Notes: a model not told the origin generated them from the sequence alone. A DNA stretch of 36,152 nucleotides from Collinsella sp. (GCA_018373675.1 JAHAGQ010000022.1:1-36152), one strand, 5' to 3'. Shown: positions 14,794-23,291, counted from the stretch's first letter. Made by a program: numbers and translations.

Positions 14794-17244
14794 CTAAATC
14801 AGCCTAAAATGCTCGAGCGCCGCAACGACACCGTCGTGATCGACGGTGTCGGTCACGTAATCGGCCTTATCCTTGAGATAGTCCGGCGCATTGCCCATGG
14901 CGATACCGACATCGACGGCGTTCATCAGCGAGACGTCATTGCTGGCGTCGCCAATGCCGTATACGGTTCCGTGGTGGGGGTCGAGGGCGTCGAGTACAGA
15001 CTGGATGCCCCCGCGCTTCGTGCATTCGCGGGGCGAGATTTCGGTTACCTCGAGTTCGAGCTCGTTAAAGCACAGCAGCGGCTCAAGTGCCTTATCTTGA
15101 GCGATGTGGTTGGCGAGCGATGTAGACATCAAGATCTTGTAGACACTGTAATGTTGCAGCTGCGTGACTGCGTCGCCCAGGGTGCGCGCGTATCCGGGGG
15201 CATCGGGGGCATCGGCACTCATGCGCACGACGCCGTTGAGGCCCTCAAAGCGGATGACCTCGCCCGATTGCTCAAGATAGGGGGCAAGATGCTGCAGCAT
15301 GCTGGGCGTCATCGACAGATCGCGAATTGCGTGTCCGTTGATCTCGGCGTAACCGCCCGCAAGACAGACGATGCCGGTCCAGGGCAGCTCAAGAAGTTTG
15401 GGGTGGATGCAGCTGAGGGTGCGCCCCGTGCAGATAAAGGCCATGTTGCCGTTGGCGACAAACTCGCGGATTGCCTGCGAAACCGCCTCGTTGGGATAGG
15501 GGGAGAGGTCCCGCTCGTCTTCGGGAAGGTCTTGGGCGAGCCTGGGGTCTTGCCACGCGAGCGTGCCGTCAATGTCGAAGAAGCAGATATCGCCGTGCTT
15601 GTGGGTTGGGCTGGCGACAGGGGAGGCCGAGGCGGTGGGTACAAATCCCGGCTCGAGGCCCATGATCTGGTCAAAATGCTCTTTAACGCGGGGAACGGAG
15701 ATGCCGATGATCACCTGGGCGGTCTTGCCCGTAATGATGAGGCCCTTGGCGCCCGCCGCGACAAACGACGCGTTATCTGCAACGATGGAAGGGTCTGCGA
15801 CCTCGACGCGCAGGCGCGTGGCGCAGTTGGTTGCGCCCGCAATATTGCCAACGCCACCTAAAAGCTGAATTACCCGCTCAGCGAGGACGTGATCTTGATC
15901 GGATTGACTATTGACCTCGTCATTGGGAGATTGCTCTTTGGCAAAGCCGCTTCCCGTTAAATGATCGATTGCCGCGCGATTGGCGACATGATCCTCGCGG
16001 CCCGGCGTCTTAAGGTCATAGATCAAGATGAGTGCTCGAAAACTAACAAAAAAGATGAGGCTAAAGGCAAGGCCGATACCGAGCGCCAAAAGATAGGCAC
16101 CGGCATGCGTGCGCATGAGCGGAATAAAGTTGAAGGCTGCCATCTCCATGAGGCCGCCCGAGAAGATGCCGACGATGCCAAAGAGATTCATGGTTGTGGC
16201 AAGGCAAGACGATAAGACGGCGTAGAGAAAAAAGAGCCCGGGGTGGGTGAACATAAAGAGAAACTCGAGTGGCTCGGTAACGCCGCAAACCACCGAGGCG
16301 ATGATGGCGGGAACAAGGATGACCCTGAGGCCGGCGCGGCGCTCTGGTTTTGCGGTGGAGTAGAACGCGGCTGCGATGGCGGGAAGGCCAAAGAGCTTGA
16401 CCCAGCCGGTGGCGGTAAAACCGGCCCATGGCGCAAGTTCATTAAGGGGGCGCGTGCTATGGGAGAGGATGGGGAGCAAGCTGCTCCATGTGGCGTAGAT
16501 GCCGTCGTTAATGACCAGGTTGTCGTAGTAGATCGGCATGTAGAGCAGGTGGTGCAGCCCCATGGGCTCGAGCGCTCGCTCCAAAAACACAAAGATGCCC
16601 ACGCCAAAGGGGCCGACGCTCGTAAGTGCATGGCGCAGCGTTTCGGTCATTGCGTATACGTAGGGCACGATGGCGGCCGAGATAGCAGCAAGGGCAAACA
16701 CGGCAAAAAAGCTGATGAGGTAGACCAGCGAGGAGCCCGAGAAGGTGCCGAGCCAATCGGGAACCTTGGCATCGTAGAAGCGGTCATGGATGGCAACGAC
16801 GGTTGCCGATACCGCCAGCGGGCCGATAATGCCGGTGTCGAGCGTCTTGATGCCGTCGATGACGGTGATACCGCTGGCGGAGGTCAAAGATGACGGGTAC
16901 TCAAGTCCAAGGTTGTCTCCGCTCAGCTTAATGATCTCGCTCAAAAAGAAGCAGTAGGCAAAATAGGCGACGAGAGCCTCGAGACAGCAACGAGCCGGTT
17001 GTTTTTGGGCAAGACCGATGGGCAGCGCTACGGCAAAAAGGAGCGGGAGGCGTTTAAAGACCGTCCACGAGCCGCGCTGGATGATGGTCCAAAAAACGTA
17101 CCAAGGGGTTCCGTATACGGCGAGATCGCCGACGATGTCCGCAGTCGTTGCGAGAGCGGAGACGCCGACCATGAGGCCTGATATAGAAAACAGCATGGCG
17201 GGCGCGAACATTGCCCCGCCAAAGCGTTGGATTTTTTGCAGCAT
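14794..17244 (-). CDS. PTS sugar transporter IICB fused to a HAD-family phosphatase
   Basis: The 816-residue chain has three parts. About 1-430 is a glucose/maltose-type EIIC membrane domain (MFAPAMLFSISGLMVG; EPMGLHHLLYMPIYYDNL; GVTEPLEFLFMF). About 455-545 is EIIB with the phosphorylated Cys474 in ATNCATRLRVEV. About 550-816 is a Cof-type HAD hydrolase with nucleophile Asp557 in FFDIDGTLAW and Asp766 in GIGDASNDVSLM. The EIIC resembles the MalX/glucose branch, so the sugar may be maltose or glucose; the IIA partner is not encoded here. GGAAGG upstream fits ATG 17244. A fused phosphatase could remove the phosphate just added, or act on a sugar phosphate signal. A HutC-type operator and a -10 (TACAAT at 17310-17305) lie upstream. 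Confidence 0.88.
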   Translation of the reverse strand: MLQKIQRFGGAMFAPAMLFSISGLMVGVSALATTADIVGDLAVYGTPWYVFWTIIQRGSWTVFKRLPLLFAVALPIGLAQKQPARCCLEALVAYFAYCFFLSEIIKLSGDNLGLEYPSSLTSASGITVIDGIKTLDTGIIGPLAVSATVVAIHDRFYDAKVPDWLGTFSGSSLVYLISFFAVFALAAISAAIVPYVYAMTETLRHALTSVGPFGVGIFVFLERALEPMGLHHLLYMPIYYDNLVINDGIYATWSSLLPILSHSTRPLNELAPWAGFTATGWVKLFGLPAIAAAFYSTAKPERRAGLRVILVPAIIASVVCGVTEPLEFLFMFTHPGLFFLYAVLSSCLATTMNLFGIVGIFSGGLMEMAAFNFIPLMRTHAGAYLLALGIGLAFSLIFFVSFRALILIYDLKTPGREDHVANRAAIDHLTGSGFAKEQSPNDEVNSQSDQDHVLAERVIQLLGGVGNIAGATNCATRLRVEVADPSIVADNASFVAAGAKGLIITGKTAQVIIGISVPRVKEHFDQIMGLEPGFVPTASASPVASPTHKHGDICFFDIDGTLAWQDPRLAQDLPEDERDLSPYPNEAVSQAIREFVANGNMAFICTGRTLSCIHPKLLELPWTGIVCLAGGYAEINGHAIRDLSMTPSMLQHLAPYLEQSGEVIRFEGLNGVVRMSADAPDAPGYARTLGDAVTQLQHYSVYKILMSTSLANHIAQDKALEPLLCFNELELEVTEISPRECTKRGGIQSVLDALDPHHGTVYGIGDASNDVSLMNAVDVGIAMGNAPDYLKDKADYVTDTVDHDGVVAALEHFRLI

Positions 17245-17285
17245 GTTCTGCCTTCCGAATATCGAGGCGCGTTGCGCGTGGGGAA

Positions 17286-17297
17286 ACGTTTAAACAA
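17286..17297. promoter_or_regulatory. HutC-type operator before the PTS-HAD gene
   Basis: acGTTTAAACaa matches TTGTTTAAACAA at 10 of 12 positions and the HutC-subfamily consensus GTNTANAC exactly. On the minus strand it falls just downstream of a TACAAT -10 box, where binding would block transcription. Confidence 0.55.
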
Positions 17298-17407
17298 TGG
17301 ATTCATTGTAGAGGACCAGACGATTGTCGTACCGGCAGTTTTGAGCGAAACCGATTTGGGCATGACAGAAACCGTCAACGGTTAAATCCTATCGCTTTAC
17401 CGATATT

Positions 17408-17419
17408 CGGTTTAAACAA
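17408..17419. promoter_or_regulatory. HutC-type operator before gntR
   Basis: cgGTTTAAACAA fits GTNTANAC and lies 55 bases upstream of the regulator gene, consistent with autoregulation. Confidence 0.55.
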
Positions 17420-17473
17420 CTTTAAGAAATGCTATCGTGCCTAGCCGGAAATGAATAATGTAGAGGTGAAACA

Positions 17474-18193
17474 ATGCCAAAAGCGATATACGAAGGAATC
17501 TACCGCGAGATCCGTTCGCGCATCATTAACGGGACTTATGCGTTTCAGGAGATGCTGCCAACCGAAGCCGAGCTGACCGCGGAGTTCGGATGCACTCGCA
17601 ATACCGTCCGTCGCGCCTTGGGTATGCTGGCCGACGGGATGTTTGTGCAGCCCATACACGGCAAGGGCGTGCGCGTTATTTGGCTTAAGGGCGAAACCGA
17701 CATGTTGGGCGCACTCGAAGAGGTTGAGTCGTTTGGCGAGTTTGCAAAGCGCAACAATGCCGTTGCATCGACGGACGTTAAGTCTTTCGAACATCTGGTT
17801 TGCACCGAGCAACTCTCTCGTCACCTGGGCTTTAAGGTGGGCGAGGAGTTGATTCGCGTAGTGCGTGTCCGAAGCCTCAACGGCAACGCGCGCCAAGTGG
17901 ACCATGGCTATTTTTTGGCGTCGATCGCCAAGGGCCTGACTCCCGAGATCGCGGCAGATTCTATTTACGGCTATCTGGAGCACAAGCGCGGTGTCAAAGT
18001 GATGGCGAGCCGTCGTACGGTGAGTGTCGAGCTCGCTAACGATGAGGACTGCAGCTATCTTGACCTCGGCAAATACAACTGCGTTGCCGTCATGGAGAGT
18101 CAGTCGTACACCTCGGATGGCATCTTGTTTGAGGTGACGCATACTCGCACACACCCCGAGATCTTCCATTACCGCGTCAATTCCAAGCGATAG
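17474..18193 (+). CDS. GntR-family transcriptional regulator, HutC/TreR subfamily
   Basis: An N-terminal winged helix (about 5-70; TEAELTAEFGCTRNTVRRAL is the recognition region) is followed by a UTRA ligand-binding domain (about 85-235). The 239 residues fit the family. AGAGGTG upstream supports ATG 17474. It sits between the divergent PTS-HAD gene and the maltodextrin importer operon. GTTTAAAC-type sites occur before both, before itself and before malQ. I infer a sugar-responsive repressor of the whole alpha-glucan set; the ligand, perhaps a sugar phosphate as for TreR, is not known. Confidence 0.9.
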   Translation: MPKAIYEGIYREIRSRIINGTYAFQEMLPTEAELTAEFGCTRNTVRRALGMLADGMFVQPIHGKGVRVIWLKGETDMLGALEEVESFGEFAKRNNAVASTDVKSFEHLVCTEQLSRHLGFKVGEELIRVVRVRSLNGNARQVDHGYFLASIAKGLTPEIAADSIYGYLEHKRGVKVMASRRTVSVELANDEDCSYLDLGKYNCVAVMESQSYTSDGILFEVTHTRTHPEIFHYRVNSKR

Positions 18194-18231
18194 CCGGCTA
18201 GCTCGCAGCCTGACGAGACTCATGGCCTCAA

Positions 18232-18286
18232 AGAGAAAACGCCCGGTCAAACCGACGGTACATCGGCTTGACCGGGCGTTTTCTCT
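18232..18286. terminator. terminator after gntR (long perfect stem)
   Basis: A perfect 19-bp stem (18232-18250 with 18268-18286) has AGAGAAAACGCCCGG on one side and its complement ending in TTTTCTCT on the other. A small inner stem (CCGA/TCGG) lies in the loop. It could work in both directions. Confidence 0.8.
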
Positions 18287-18304
18287 GCATTCGATAACAA
18301 ATAA

Positions 18305-18316
18305 TTGTTTATACAA
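18305..18316. promoter_or_regulatory. HutC-type operator, distal site before the importer operon
   Basis: TTGTTTATACAA matches TTGTTTAAACAA at 11 of 12 positions and GTNTANAC exactly. Confidence 0.55.
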
Positions 18317-18379
18317 AACTTGTCAAGTATCAAGTTGAAATTACCGTTCACCGAAGTTTTTCTACCGCTCTAGTAATAC

Positions 18380-18391
18380 TTGTTCAAACAA
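18380..18391. promoter_or_regulatory. HutC-type operator, proximal site before the importer operon
   Basis: TTGTTCAAACAA matches the palindrome at 11 of 12 positions and lies about 110 bases upstream of the binding-protein start. Its centre is 75 bases from the distal site, about seven helical turns, so looping or paired binding is conceivable. Confidence 0.5.
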
Positions 18392-18499
18392 CTAGCCAAA
18401 TAGCGTATCGTTCAAATCAGCAAAAGGGGCAAAGTCCCCGAGCCAATCTCCGAAGGCGGCGGCAAAGGGTGCCGCCACGGTGTGAAAGGGTGGATTGTA

Positions 18500-19816
18500 A
18501 TGAAGAACGAAATGAGCAGAAGGCAGTTCCTGGGCTTTGCTGGTTCCGCGGCTGCAGTTCTTGGTCTGGGCCTCGTGGGTTGCGGTGGTTCTGCCGGCTC
18601 CGGCTCCTCTGCTTCTGGTGACGCTGCCGAGGTCTACTTCCTCCAATTCAAGCCCGAGGTCGACAAGGAGTGGAAGGAGATCGCCAAGGCCTATAAGAAG
18701 GAGAAGGGCGTCGAGGTCAAGATCGTGACCGCCGCTTCCAACACCTACGAGGAGAAGCTTAAGTCCGAGATGTCCAAGAGCTCCGCTCCGACCCTGTTCC
18801 AGGTCAACGGCCCCACCGGTCTTAAGAACTGGAAGGATTACTGCGCCGACCTGTCCGATACCAAGCTCCGCGGTGAGCTCATTGATGACTCCCTGGCTCT
18901 GCAGTCCGACGGCAAGGATGTGTGCATCGACTGGGTTCAGGAGAGCTTCGGCATTATTTACAACAAGCAGCTGCTCGAGAAGGCTGGCTACAAGGCCGAG
19001 GACATCAACTCCTTCGACAAGCTGAAGGCTTGTGCCGATGACATCCAGGCCCGCAAGGATGAGCTTGGTGTCGAGGGCGCCTTCACTTCCGCCGGCATGG
19101 ACGACTCCTCCAGCTGGCGCTACACCACCCACCTTGCCAACATGCCGCTCTACTACGAGTTTGAGAAGGAGCACAACCAGGAGGACGACGAGATCAAGGG
19201 TGAGTTCCTCGACAACTACAAGCAGATCTTCGACCTGTACATCACCGACTCCACCTGCGATCCTTCGCAGCTTGCTTCCAAGACCGGCGACGACGCCACC
19301 AACGAGTTCGCAACCGGCAAGGCCGTCTTCTACCAGAACGGCTCTTGGGCCTACTCTGACCTCGTCAAGGCCGGCATGACCGACGATCAGATTGGCATGA
19401 TGCCAATCTACATCGGTGTTGACGGCGAGGAGAACCAGGGCCTGTGCTCCGGCGGCGAGAACTACTGGTGCGTCAGTTCCCAGGCTTCCGAGGATGCCCA
19501 GAAGGCCACCGAGGACTTCATGTATTGGTGCGTCACCGCTGACACCCCGACCAGCATCATCGCCGACAAGATGGGTCTGACCGCTCCGTTCAAGAGCGCC
19601 AAGGAGACCACCAACGTCTTCTCGCAGCAGGCCGTTGCCATGGCCAAGGACGGCAAGAAGACCGTCGCTTGGGACTTCGTCTACATTCCCTCCGAGGAGT
19701 GGAAGAAGAACCTCAAGCAGGCTCTGATTGCCTACGCTGCCGATAACAGCAAGTGGGACGGCGTCAAGAACGCCTTCGTCGATGGCTGGAAGACCGAGAA
19801 GGCCGCTTCCGAGTAA
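18500..19816 (+). CDS. ABC sugar-binding lipoprotein (maltodextrin type)
   Basis: This is the extracellular solute-binding protein of a CUT1-type importer. The N-terminus has a twin-arginine stretch (SRRQFLGF, residues 6-13), a hydrophobic core and a lipobox ending at Cys28 (GLVGC). It is therefore likely exported, perhaps by Tat, and lipid-anchored. The mature part resembles MalE-family proteins (EEKLKSEMSKSSAPTLFQV; FATGKAVFYQNGSW). I chose ATG 18500 with AAAGGGTGG upstream over an ATG at 18482. Codons end strongly in C, a sign of high expression. A stable hairpin follows the stop. With the phosphorylase and glucanotransferase nearby, maltodextrin is the likely ligand. Confidence 0.88.
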   Translation: MKNEMSRRQFLGFAGSAAAVLGLGLVGCGGSAGSGSSASGDAAEVYFLQFKPEVDKEWKEIAKAYKKEKGVEVKIVTAASNTYEEKLKSEMSKSSAPTLFQVNGPTGLKNWKDYCADLSDTKLRGELIDDSLALQSDGKDVCIDWVQESFGIIYNKQLLEKAGYKAEDINSFDKLKACADDIQARKDELGVEGAFTSAGMDDSSSWRYTTHLANMPLYYEFEKEHNQEDDEIKGEFLDNYKQIFDLYITDSTCDPSQLASKTGDDATNEFATGKAVFYQNGSWAYSDLVKAGMTDDQIGMMPIYIGVDGEENQGLCSGGENYWCVSSQASEDAQKATEDFMYWCVTADTPTSIIADKMGLTAPFKSAKETTNVFSQQAVAMAKDGKKTVAWDFVYIPSEEWKKNLKQALIAYAADNSKWDGVKNAFVDGWKTEKAASE

Positions 19817-19847
19817 GCAGTTGCTGCCCAAGCTATCTGATTAGCGA

Positions 19848-19883
19848 CAGGGGGCGGGCAGACGTTGGTTTGCCCGCCCCCTG
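19848..19883 (+). terminator. intra-operon hairpin after the binding-protein gene
   Basis: CAGGGGGCGGGCA pairs perfectly with TGCCCGCCCCCTG (13 bp, 10-nt loop) without a following T-run. It probably protects or separates the binding-protein mRNA so that it is made in excess over the permeases, as intercistronic repeats do in E. coli malE-malF. Confidence 0.65.
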
Positions 19884-19903
19884 CATATTGAAAGGACCCT
19901 TTT

Positions 19904-20758
19904 ATGGGCAAAGCACTCAAGCGCTGGTGGCCGCTCTTTATGCTACCCACGTGCCTGGCGTTTATGATCGGGTTCGTGATCCCTTTTATCCAGGGCTTCT
20001 ATCTCTCGTTCTGCCAGTTTATTATCATTAGTAACGCGCACTTTGTCGGTATCGAGAACTACGTGCGCGCGCTGTCCGATCCGCAGTTCTCCACGTCGTT
20101 CTTCTTTACCGTGGCGTTTGCCTTCCTGTCGACGGTGCTCATCAACGTGATCGCCCTGGCCATTGCGCAGGCGCTCACCCGCAAGGCGCTCAAAGGCACC
20201 AACATCTTCCGTACGATCTTCTTTATGCCTAACCTGATCGGCGGCATCGTGCTGGGCTACATTTGGCAGATTCTGATCAACTGCCTGCTCTCCAACGTGG
20301 GCGCCCAGCTCATCGCTCTTAACTCTGCTGCTGGCTTCTGGGGCCTTATCATCCTGACCCTGTGGCAGCAGGTCGGCTACATGATGATCATCTACATCGC
20401 TGGTCTGCAGTCCATTCCGTCCGACTACATCGAGGCCGCCAAGGTCGACGGCGCTACGGCATGGCAGACGTTTTGGAAGGTTAAGATCCCTAACCTGATG
20501 CCGACCATCACCATCTGCCTGTTCCTGTCCATCACCAACGGCTTTAAGCTGTTCGACCAGAACCTCGCCCTTACCGGCGGCGCCCCCGCGCACTCCACCG
20601 AGATGCTCGCCCTGAACATCTACAACACGTTCTATTCGCGTGCCGGTATCGCATGGCAGGGCATTGGTCAGGCCAAGGCGGTTATCTTCTGCATCCTGGT
20701 CGTGGCCATCTCCATGATCCAGCTTAAGGCCACGAGGTCCAAGGAGGTGCAGCAGTAA
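19904..20758 (+). CDS. ABC sugar permease, MalF type
   Basis: This is an inner-membrane subunit of the maltodextrin importer, 284 residues with six hydrophobic segments. The coupling-loop region EAAKVDGATAWQTFWKVKIP (EAA motif) contacts the ATPase. The family member is of the short MsmF/UgpA kind without the large periplasmic loop of E. coli MalF. GAAAGGA upstream supports ATG 19904. The stop overlaps the next start (TAATG). Confidence 0.92.
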   Translation: MGKALKRWWPLFMLPTCLAFMIGFVIPFIQGFYLSFCQFIIISNAHFVGIENYVRALSDPQFSTSFFFTVAFAFLSTVLINVIALAIAQALTRKALKGTNIFRTIFFMPNLIGGIVLGYIWQILINCLLSNVGAQLIALNSAAGFWGLIILTLWQQVGYMMIIYIAGLQSIPSDYIEAAKVDGATAWQTFWKVKIPNLMPTITICLFLSITNGFKLFDQNLALTGGAPAHSTEMLALNIYNTFYSRAGIAWQGIGQAKAVIFCILVVAISMIQLKATRSKEVQQ

Positions 20759-21597
20759 TGAAACGCGATAAGGTTATCAACCGCGCGCTCTCGATTTTCT
20801 TTACGATTCTGTCGCTCGCGTGGATCTACCCTGTGTTTATGATCGCGCTCAATTCCTTTAAGAAAGCGACCGCAATCAGCACCACCACGGCATTCGATCT
20901 GCTCACGCCCGAGACGTTCAACGGCCTCGCAAACTACATGCACGCCCTTAACGAGCAGGGCTTTGCCTCGGCATTTATGTACTCGCTCATCATCACGGTC
21001 ACGTCGGTCGTGCTGATCTTGGTGTGCTGCTCCATGTGCGCTTGGTACGTGGTTCGTGTCAACAACAAGATCTCGAACTTCTTCTATTACCTGTTCGTGT
21101 TCTCGATGGTCGTGCCCTTCCAGATGCTCATGTTCACGCTGTCCAATTTGGCGGACCGCATCGGCTTCAACACGCCGTTCAACATCTGCTTTATCTACCT
21201 CGGCTTTGGCGCGGGCCTGGCGGTCTTTATGTTCGCCGGTTTTGTAAAGAACATCCCGCTCGAGATCGAGGAGGCGGCCATGATTGATGGCTGCAACCCG
21301 GTCCAGGTGTTCTTTAAGATCGTCCTTCCCATCATGAAGCCCACCTATCTTTCGGTCGGCATCCTCGAGACCATGTGGGTCTGGAACGACTATCTGCTGC
21401 CCTACCTTACGCTCGACTCCACCAAGTACAAGACCATTCCTATCTTGATCCAGTACTTCCGCGGCGGCTACGGCCACGTCGAGCTCGGCCCCATGATGGC
21501 CTGCATCATGATGGTCGTTATCCCCATCGTTATCATGTACATCCTCTGTCAGAAGTACATCATCGACGGCGTGGTGGCAGGTGCCGTCAAGGGCTGA
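20758..21597 (+). CDS. ABC sugar permease, MalG type
   Basis: This is the second membrane subunit of the importer, 279 residues with six hydrophobic segments. The EAA motif reads EEAAMIDGCNPVQVFFKIVLP. A C-terminal IIDGVVAGAVKG is typical of MalG-like proteins. It overlaps the previous gene by one base, indicating coupled translation and equal amounts. Confidence 0.92.
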   Translation: MKRDKVINRALSIFFTILSLAWIYPVFMIALNSFKKATAISTTTAFDLLTPETFNGLANYMHALNEQGFASAFMYSLIITVTSVVLILVCCSMCAWYVVRVNNKISNFFYYLFVFSMVVPFQMLMFTLSNLADRIGFNTPFNICFIYLGFGAGLAVFMFAGFVKNIPLEIEEAAMIDGCNPVQVFFKIVLPIMKPTYLSVGILETMWVWNDYLLPYLTLDSTKYKTIPILIQYFRGGYGHVELGPMMACIMMVVIPIVIMYILCQKYIIDGVVAGAVKG

Positions 21598-21621
21598 TGC
21601 CGTAACTGTTTTGCAAGTTTC

Positions 21622-21648
21622 TGCGGCGCCCCTCAGCGCGGCGCCGCA
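21622..21648 (+). terminator. intra-operon hairpin before the ATPase gene
   Basis: TGCGGCGCC (21622-21630) pairs with GGCGCCGCA (21640-21648). There is no T-run, so partial termination or mRNA processing is more likely than full termination. Confidence 0.45.
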
Positions 21649-21665
21649 TATCGAAAGGTAGAGAC

Positions 21666-22865
21666 ATGGCCGAGATCGTTCTCAAACATGTTCAGAAGGT
21701 GTATCCCAACAACGAGTCAAAAAAGAAGGGCTTCTTTGGCAAAAAGAAGAAGACCGAGGAGAAGAAGCACAACCTCAAGGTTACCGAGGACGGTGTGCTC
21801 GCTGTAGAGGACTTCAACCTCACCGTTCACGACCAGGAGTTCGTCGTCCTCGTTGGCCCCTCTGGCTGCGGTAAGTCCACGACGATGCGCATGGTCGCCG
21901 GCCTGGAGGACATTACCTCGGGCGATGTGCTCATCGACGGCAAGCGTGTCAACGACGTGGCGCCCAAGGACCGCGACATCGCCATGGTGTTCCAGAGCTA
22001 CGCTCTGTACCCCAATATGACGGTGTACGAGAACATGGCATTTACGCTCGAGCTCAAGAAGGTTCCCAAGGACGAGATCGACCGCAAGGTTCGCTCTGCT
22101 GCCGAGATTCTGGGCATTACCGAGTACCTCGACCGTAAGCCCAAGGCACTCTCCGGCGGCCAGCGCCAGCGTGTCGCTATCGGCCGCGCCATCGTGCGTG
22201 ACCCCAAGGTCTTCCTGATGGACGAGCCGCTGTCCAACCTGGACGCCAAGCTTCGTAACCAGATGCGTGCCGAGCTCATTAAGCTGCGCCACGAGATCAA
22301 GGGCACGTTCATTTATGTTACTCACGACCAGACCGAGGCCATGACCCTTGGCGACCGTATCGTGGTCATGAAGGACGGCGTCGTCCAGCAGATCGCCACG
22401 CCGCAGGAGGTCTTCAACCATCCCGCGAACATCTTCGTCGCCGGCTTCATCGGCGTGCCGCAGATGAACTTCTTCGATGCCCAGCTGGTGCGCTCGGGCA
22501 ACGGCTTTACCGTCAAGACCGAGGATATGAACGTGGCACTCGCCCCCGAGACTTGCGCTCAACTTGCCCTCAACTGGGACGGCGGCGACGTGAAGGAGAT
22601 TACGGCCGGCGTGCGTCCCGAGCAGATCCTGCTTGCTGACAAGGGCGAGGAGGGCGCGCTCCAGGGTACCGTCGAGGTGACCGAGCTCATGGGCTCGACC
22701 GAGCATGTCCACGTGACCGCTCCCGACGGCCAGTTTGTTCTGATTATCCCCGTCGTCGACCTCGAGGCCAAGGGCGCGCTCAAGGCTGGCGACACCATCT
22801 GGTTCAAGTTCGAGAAGAACGCGACCCACCTCTTCGATAAGGTCTCTGGCAAGAACCTTATCTAG
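21666..22865 (+). CDS. ABC transporter ATPase, MsmK/UgpC type, with Lys-rich insertion
   Basis: This is the ATP-binding subunit that powers the importer. Walker A is GPSGCGKST (64-72), the signature is LSGGQRQRV (from 162), Walker B is VFLMDEP with Asp186 and Glu187, and the switch His is His220 in THDQTEAM. A C-terminal TOBE/regulatory domain covers about 250-399. Between the first two beta strands, about residues 17-37, is a Lys-rich insertion (KKKGFFGKKKKTEEKK) absent from E. coli MalK. I recall similar insertions in gut Firmicutes homologues but cannot check this. The ribosome site is GAAAGGTAGAG. One ATPase can serve several CUT1 systems. Confidence 0.93.
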   Translation: MAEIVLKHVQKVYPNNESKKKGFFGKKKKTEEKKHNLKVTEDGVLAVEDFNLTVHDQEFVVLVGPSGCGKSTTMRMVAGLEDITSGDVLIDGKRVNDVAPKDRDIAMVFQSYALYPNMTVYENMAFTLELKKVPKDEIDRKVRSAAEILGITEYLDRKPKALSGGQRQRVAIGRAIVRDPKVFLMDEPLSNLDAKLRNQMRAELIKLRHEIKGTFIYVTHDQTEAMTLGDRIVVMKDGVVQQIATPQEVFNHPANIFVAGFIGVPQMNFFDAQLVRSGNGFTVKTEDMNVALAPETCAQLALNWDGGDVKEITAGVRPEQILLADKGEEGALQGTVEVTELMGSTEHVHVTAPDGQFVLIIPVVDLEAKGALKAGDTIWFKFEKNATHLFDKVSGKNLI

Positions 22866-22933
22866 GCCCGGTGCATCCAGGCCCTCCCTTTGGGCGACTG
22901 CGGTATTGCCATCCTTTTGCCGCGGTCACATAT

Positions 22934-22977
22934 AAGGCTCCCCTCCCGTCCACTGGGCGAGAGGGGAGCCTTTCTTT
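22934..22977 (+). terminator. terminator of the importer operon
   Basis: AGGCTCCCCTC (22935-22945) pairs perfectly with GAGGGGAGCCT (22961-22971), followed by TTCTTT. Confidence 0.88.
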
Positions 22978-23004
22978 GTGTTGGGGCTGTCTGACCGGTC
23001 GTTT

Positions 23005-23222
23005 GTCTCGATCTGTAACGGGTGAGGCTGATTTCGGACGTTAGATGTTACAGATCGAGACGGTTCCGCTGAGCTAACCATTTCATCTAAATCTGTAACA
23101 CCAAAGGTGAATTTCAGCTGCTAGATGTTACAGATCGAGATAAACCCAAGGGGAGGGGCCGGTATGTCTCAATCTGTAACAGCTGGGACCGTTTTTACCG
23201 AGTAGTTGTTACAGATCGAGAT
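23005..23222. repeat. array of three 57-nt dyad elements
   Basis: Units lie at 23005-23061, 23085-23141 and 23166-23222, with a period of 80-81 bases. Each is exactly 57 nt: a 15-nt left arm (GTCTCGATCTGTAAC or a variant), a 27-nt centre and a right arm GTTACAGATCGAGAC/T. Unit 1 has perfect 15-bp arms. The left arms of units 2 and 3 carry changes that are not compensated, while the right arms stay constant. The centres of units 1 and 2 are clearly related (both end in TAGAT). The array fills most of the 456-base gap between two convergent genes. Confidence 0.9.
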
Positions 23223-23260
23223 TGTTTGGCCGAGTCGGGTCACAGGGTAACGTGCGGGCA

Positions 23261-23291
23261 CAAAAAACGGAGCCGTGTTGCCACGACTCCG
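23261..23291 (-). terminator. terminator after glgP
   Basis: On the minus strand CGGAGTCGTG pairs with CACGGCTCCG (one G-T pair, GCAA loop), then TTTTTTG. Confidence 0.88.

Noticed and set aside
18392..19831. A 479-codon frame opposite the sugar-binding protein gene
   Set aside because: It is antisense to a clear solute-binding lipoprotein, Leu/Val/Gly-rich, and explained by codon bias.
23005..23222. A short CRISPR array
   Set aside because: Only three units, each a dyad with related centres; no unique spacers and no cas genes.
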